Source: Bacillus sp. (in: firmicutes)
GTDB lineage: Bacteria > Bacillota > Bacilli > Bacillales > Bacillaceae_J
Length of the DNA: 64,000 bases
Assembly: GCA_012842745.1 (NCBI GenBank)
Contig: DUSF01000049.1
Location: 1-64,000 of the forward strand
Direction of reading: 5' to 3'
Numbering within the stretch: position 1 is the first letter of the stretch; each line of letters starts with the position of its first letter. Of this stretch, positions 61,156-64,000 are shown piece by piece. The translations under genes were made by a program, and so were the position numbers. The notes beneath the pieces are model-generated. The model searched no databases. It saw only the letters and a program-made list of their open reading frames with translations, and was not told where the DNA came from.

Positions 61156-62709
61156 CTAAATTTTAAATTTAGCTGCCAACTGACTTAATGACTCTGCCAT
61201 TTTTGCTAAATCATTAGCTGTAGCTGCAGTTTCTTGAACTCCTGCTGCTGTCTCCTCTGCAACTGCCGCAATGCTTTCAACTGCATGAAGCACCTCATGT
61301 GATTGTGCATTTTGCTCCTCACTTGCTGCGGCAATTTCGGCTACCTTGGTTGCAGCTATTTTTACAAGATCAATAATTTCTTTAAATGCCTCGCCAGCAT
61401 TTTTAGCTTTTTCATTTCCTATTTCTACAGCTTCAACAGAGGCATCTGTGTTTGCTTGAATCGATTGAATAAGCTCCGAAATTTCCTTTGTTGCTTTACT
61501 GCTTCTTTCCGCTAATTTACGGACCTCATCGGCAACGACAGCAAAGCCTTTACCAGCCTCGCCTGCCCGCGCTGCTTCAATCGCTGCATTTAATGCTAAC
61601 AAGTTTGTTTGTTCTGCGATATCATCAATAACCTCAACAATTTCGCCAATTTGTACGGACTTACCTGATAAATCAGCGATTTTTTCGCTAATATCATTCA
61701 TTCCTATTAGAGTATCCTGAATAACATCATTGCCCTTTTCTGCGGAATGAACCATAATTTCAGAGGAGTTCGATGTTTCTTCCGCATTTTTCGCTACAGC
61801 AAGAATCGCATTTACCATTTCCTTCACCATTTCCGATGCTTGTCCAGCATGGTTGGCTTGAGTTTGGCTACCTGTAGCAATTTGTTCCGTGCTTGCCGAG
61901 ATTTCTTCAGAACTTGCTGCTAAATTATTGGCACTCTCTAAAACATCCCCGATTAATACGCGTAACGATGATGTCATATCATTAATAGCATCTCCAAGCT
62001 GACCAACCTCGTCTTCCGATTTCACAATCACTTTGTCACCTGATAAATCACCCGATGCCACTTTTTTCAAGCGATTCACAATTTCAATAATTGGATTCGA
62101 AATTTTATTTGCTAAAATAACGGCAATTGTAACTCCTATTATAGCGGCTAAAACACTAATGACGATTGTAATAAGCATAATCCTATTTCCAGTTTCTACA
62201 ACCTGCTTCCGTAACTCAATCATCTTTGCTTTACTTTCGTTTGCCGCTTCTCTACTGGCAGCTACCATTTCGTCGTTACGTTCTCTTTCTTTCGGGTCAC
62301 CTGCTATCGCCATCGCTGCTTCACGGTCATCCTTAAATAATCCAAAAAATTTCGAAGTTGTTTGCTCAGATTGCACATTTTTTTCAAATACTTCTTTTTG
62401 TTTATCACTTATACCGAGAGCTAACAATTCTCCTTCGATGCCTTTAATTTCTTCGGTAATCTTATTAAATTCAATATAGTTGGATTCAACACCATCAGAA
62501 ACAACATAGGCACGCAAATAAGCTAAACGATTCGCGAAATTATAACTTAAATTTTGCCAAAGGACGAGTTCGCGCAATTGATCGCCAAGAACCTCTTCAA
62601 CTTCTTCTTTAAAATTCTTTATTTGAATATAATTATAAGAAGAATAAATTAATAATACCGCTAATACTACTGCAAAACTTCCCAATATTTTCATACGCAA
62701 GCTTTTCAT
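61156..62709 (-). CDS. Methyl-accepting chemotaxis protein
   Basis: 517 residues. TM1 at about 8-25, an extracellular four-helix-bundle sensor, TM2 at about 180-205, a HAMP domain ([28 protein letters not shown]) and a long methyl-accepting coiled coil with the conserved hairpin [31 protein letters not shown] in pieces. It signals to CheA/CheW. It sits between the CheA-CheW gene and the riboswitch/EAL gene. The ligand is unknown. Confidence 0.93.
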   Translation of the reverse strand: MKSLRMKILGSFAVVLAVLLIYSSYNYIQIKNFKEEVEEVLGDQLRELVLWQNLSYNFANRLAYLRAYVVSDGVESNYIEFNKITEEIKGIEGELLALGISDKQKEVFEKNVQSEQTTSKFFGLFKDDREAAMAIAGDPKERERNDEMVAASREAANESKAKMIELRKQVVETGNRIMLITIVISVLAAIIGVTIAVILANKISNPIIEIVNRLKKVASGDLSGDKVIVKSEDEVGQLGDAINDMTSSLRVLIGDVLESANNLAASSEEISASTEQIATGSQTQANHAGQASEMVKEMVNAILAVAKNAEETSNSSEIMVHSAEKGNDVIQDTLIGMNDISEKIADLSGKSVQIGEIVEVIDDIAEQTNLLALNAAIEAARAGEAGKGFAVVADEVRKLAERSSKATKEISELIQSIQANTDASVEAVEIGNEKAKNAGEAFKEIIDLVKIAATKVAEIAAASEEQNAQSHEVLHAVESIAAVAEETAAGVQETAATANDLAKMAESLSQLAAKFKI

Positions 62710-62731
62710 GACAAAATCCCCCTCTTTACAT

Positions 62732-64000
62732 TTATATTTCTATTAATTGCCCTTGTCCCTCTTGAAACATAGTTGTTAATAGTTTTAATTCCTCAATATC
62801 CAAAATTAAATCTAAGTCCAATAAAATGATTAGCCTTTCATCTAAATTGCAAATGCTTTTAATAAATTTTGCATCTACTTGGCTCATATTATCTGGCGGT
62901 GCCTCAATTGATTTTGCCGGCACTTTTAGAACTTGGGTCACTTGGTCAACTAGTAGACCAATCATTTCATTGTAAAACTCCACAACCATGATTCTCGACT
63001 TACGATCAAGATCTTGCTTGTTAATCTCAAAGCGTTGTCTTAAATCCATAACAGGGATCAGCTTCCCGCGCAAGTTAATCATCCCTAATACTGAATATGG
63101 AGCATTCATGACCTTCGTTATCGTTGGAACGGTAATAATATCTTTCACCCTGCCAATATCAACACCGTATTCTTCGACTCCTAATTTGAAAGTAGCTAAT
63201 TGAAGTACTTCCTCTTGATTATTTAATTGTTTATGATTGATTTCTTGAGTCGATAATTCCTTTGTCCCTTCTTCGCGAACAATGGAACCAACATCTAAAA
63301 TTAGGGCTATATTCCCATCTCCCATAATCGCTGCTCCAGCAATATATTTAGGTTGCCCAATATATTTACCAAGTGGTTTGATGACTATTTCTTGATTTCC
63401 TAACGTCCGATCAACAACAATTCCAACCCTTTTCTCTGCTAAACCAACAACGACAACGAATAGGCGTTTTCGGCCCTTTAAATATTCCTCACTTGTTTGT
63501 AAACGTTTATGCATTCGGACAAGTGGCAGGACACGTTCACGGATAATACCGACTTCTTGATTTTTAATCGTCTTAATCTCATCCGTATTAAGGCGAACAA
63601 TTTCTTGGACATTCGCTAGCGGCAGCGCAAACTGCCTTCCTCCTAACTCCACTAAAAGAGAACGAATAATCGCTAATGTTAGCGGTAGTTTGATTGTAAA
63701 TGTTGTTCCTTCCCCTACCTTTGAATCGATGTCGACCATTCCATTGAGCTTCTCAATATGGTTGCGGACGATATCCATGCCTACACCGCGCCCAGAAATA
63801 TCTGTTATACTCTTCGCAGTTGAAACACCTGATGTAAAGATTAAAAACATTAAATCTTTATCAGTCATTCTGTCAACTTCCTCTGTTGTTACATATCCTT
63901 TCTTTAATGCCGAATCTTTAATTTTTTGCGGATCAATGCCGCGGCCATCATCAGTTATCGTAATGACAATATGATTTTCTTCATGGGCTGCCTTTAAGAT
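62732..64000 (-). CDS. cheA: CheA-like histidine kinase with CheW domains (5' end outside window)
   Basis: The frame runs off the right edge; about 422 residues are visible. The visible start region ([13 protein letters not shown] and [18 protein letters not shown]) is the HATPase with N and G boxes, then [16 protein letters not shown], then a CheW-like P5 domain ([23 protein letters not shown]). A second CheW-like domain follows ([25 protein letters not shown]...), which ordinary CheA lacks. It is probably a receptor-specific CheA-CheW fusion working with the adjacent chemoreceptor. The open frame's internal Met at 63868 is not the start. Confidence 0.9.
   Translation of the reverse strand: MLKAAHEENHIVITITDDGRGIDPQKIKDSALKKGYVTTEEVDRMTDKDLMFLIFTSGVSTAKSITDISGRGVGMDIVRNHIEKLNGMVDIDSKVGEGTTFTIKLPLTLAIIRSLLVELGGRQFALPLANVQEIVRLNTDEIKTIKNQEVGIIRERVLPLVRMHKRLQTSEEYLKGRKRLFVVVVGLAEKRVGIVVDRTLGNQEIVIKPLGKYIGQPKYIAGAAIMGDGNIALILDVGSIVREEGTKELSTQEINHKQLNNQEEVLQLATFKLGVEEYGVDIGRVKDIITVPTITKVMNAPYSVLGMINLRGKLIPVMDLRQRFEINKQDLDRKSRIMVVEFYNEMIGLLVDQVTQVLKVPAKSIEAPPDNMSQVDAKFIKSICNLDERLIILLDLDLILDIEELKLLTTMFQEGQGQLIEI

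Overview
The window comes from a low-GC Gram-positive bacterium of the family Bacillaceae. The right-hand part (about 34.7-64 kb) follows the Bacillus subtilis order clpP / tRNA-Arg / crh-whiA-yvcK-rapZ-yvcI / trxB / yvcD / hisZGD-BHAFI / yvoF-ppaX-yvoD-lgt-hprK / yvlB / uvrA-uvrB / csbA, and it carries Bacillus-type signals (strong Shine-Dalgarno sites, TTG/GTG starts, CtsR box, sigmaB-like promoter, crh/hprK). The species cannot be named from sequence alone.

Positions 1-34.7 kb are a temperate siphophage prophage integrated at the 3' end of a tRNA-Arg(CCG) gene; only the integrase-side end is in the window and the rest of the tail, lysis and the other att site lie to the left. Reading from the left on the minus strand: tail assembly chaperone with a programmed -1 frameshift, major tail protein, head-tail connectors, lambda-type capsid and decoration proteins, scaffold, a MuF head protein with a C-terminal toxin-like domain plus a tiny candidate immunity gene, portal, a small metalloprotease, TerL and TerS (0.14-11.2 kb). 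Next comes a HicA-HicB-SecB-like toxin-antitoxin-chaperone operon, late regulators, xtrA, and a second HicAB pair (11.3-15.3 kb). Then an antirepressor, RusA, helicase loader, an initiator gene carrying an iteron origin, RecT and YqaJ, and many small early genes (15.5-25.5 kb).

The lysogeny region (25.5-33.4 kb) is unusual. A divergent repressor/Cro-like switch is followed by an accessory array: two CI-like repressors, two ImmA/IrrE proteases, three coiled-coil paralogues, a propeller/TPR protein, a DUF4231(SLATT)-TIR pair that looks like an anti-phage signalling module, and a DUF6978-DUF1828/1829-like pair. Short copies of the 3' end of the repressor gene punctuate this array, as if cargo genes had been inserted repeatedly behind the same repressor tail. 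The integrase (33.5-34.6 kb) closes the prophage.

The host segment carries proteolysis (clpP), carbon-catabolite and cell-wall regulators (crh, hprK, glmR, rapZ, whiA), histidine biosynthesis in two blocks separated by three 52-bp tandem repeats, prolipoprotein processing, nucleotide excision repair behind a LexA-like box and six 21-bp repeats, and a c-di-GMP/chemotaxis cluster (EAL phosphodiesterase under a GEMM-I riboswitch, a methyl-accepting protein, and a CheA-CheW protein cut by the right edge).

Strongest leads: the SLATT-TIR pair, the MuF toxin/immunity pair, the HicAB-SecB operon, and the repressor-tail-punctuated cassette array. Family names given as DUF numbers are from memory of the families and were not searched.
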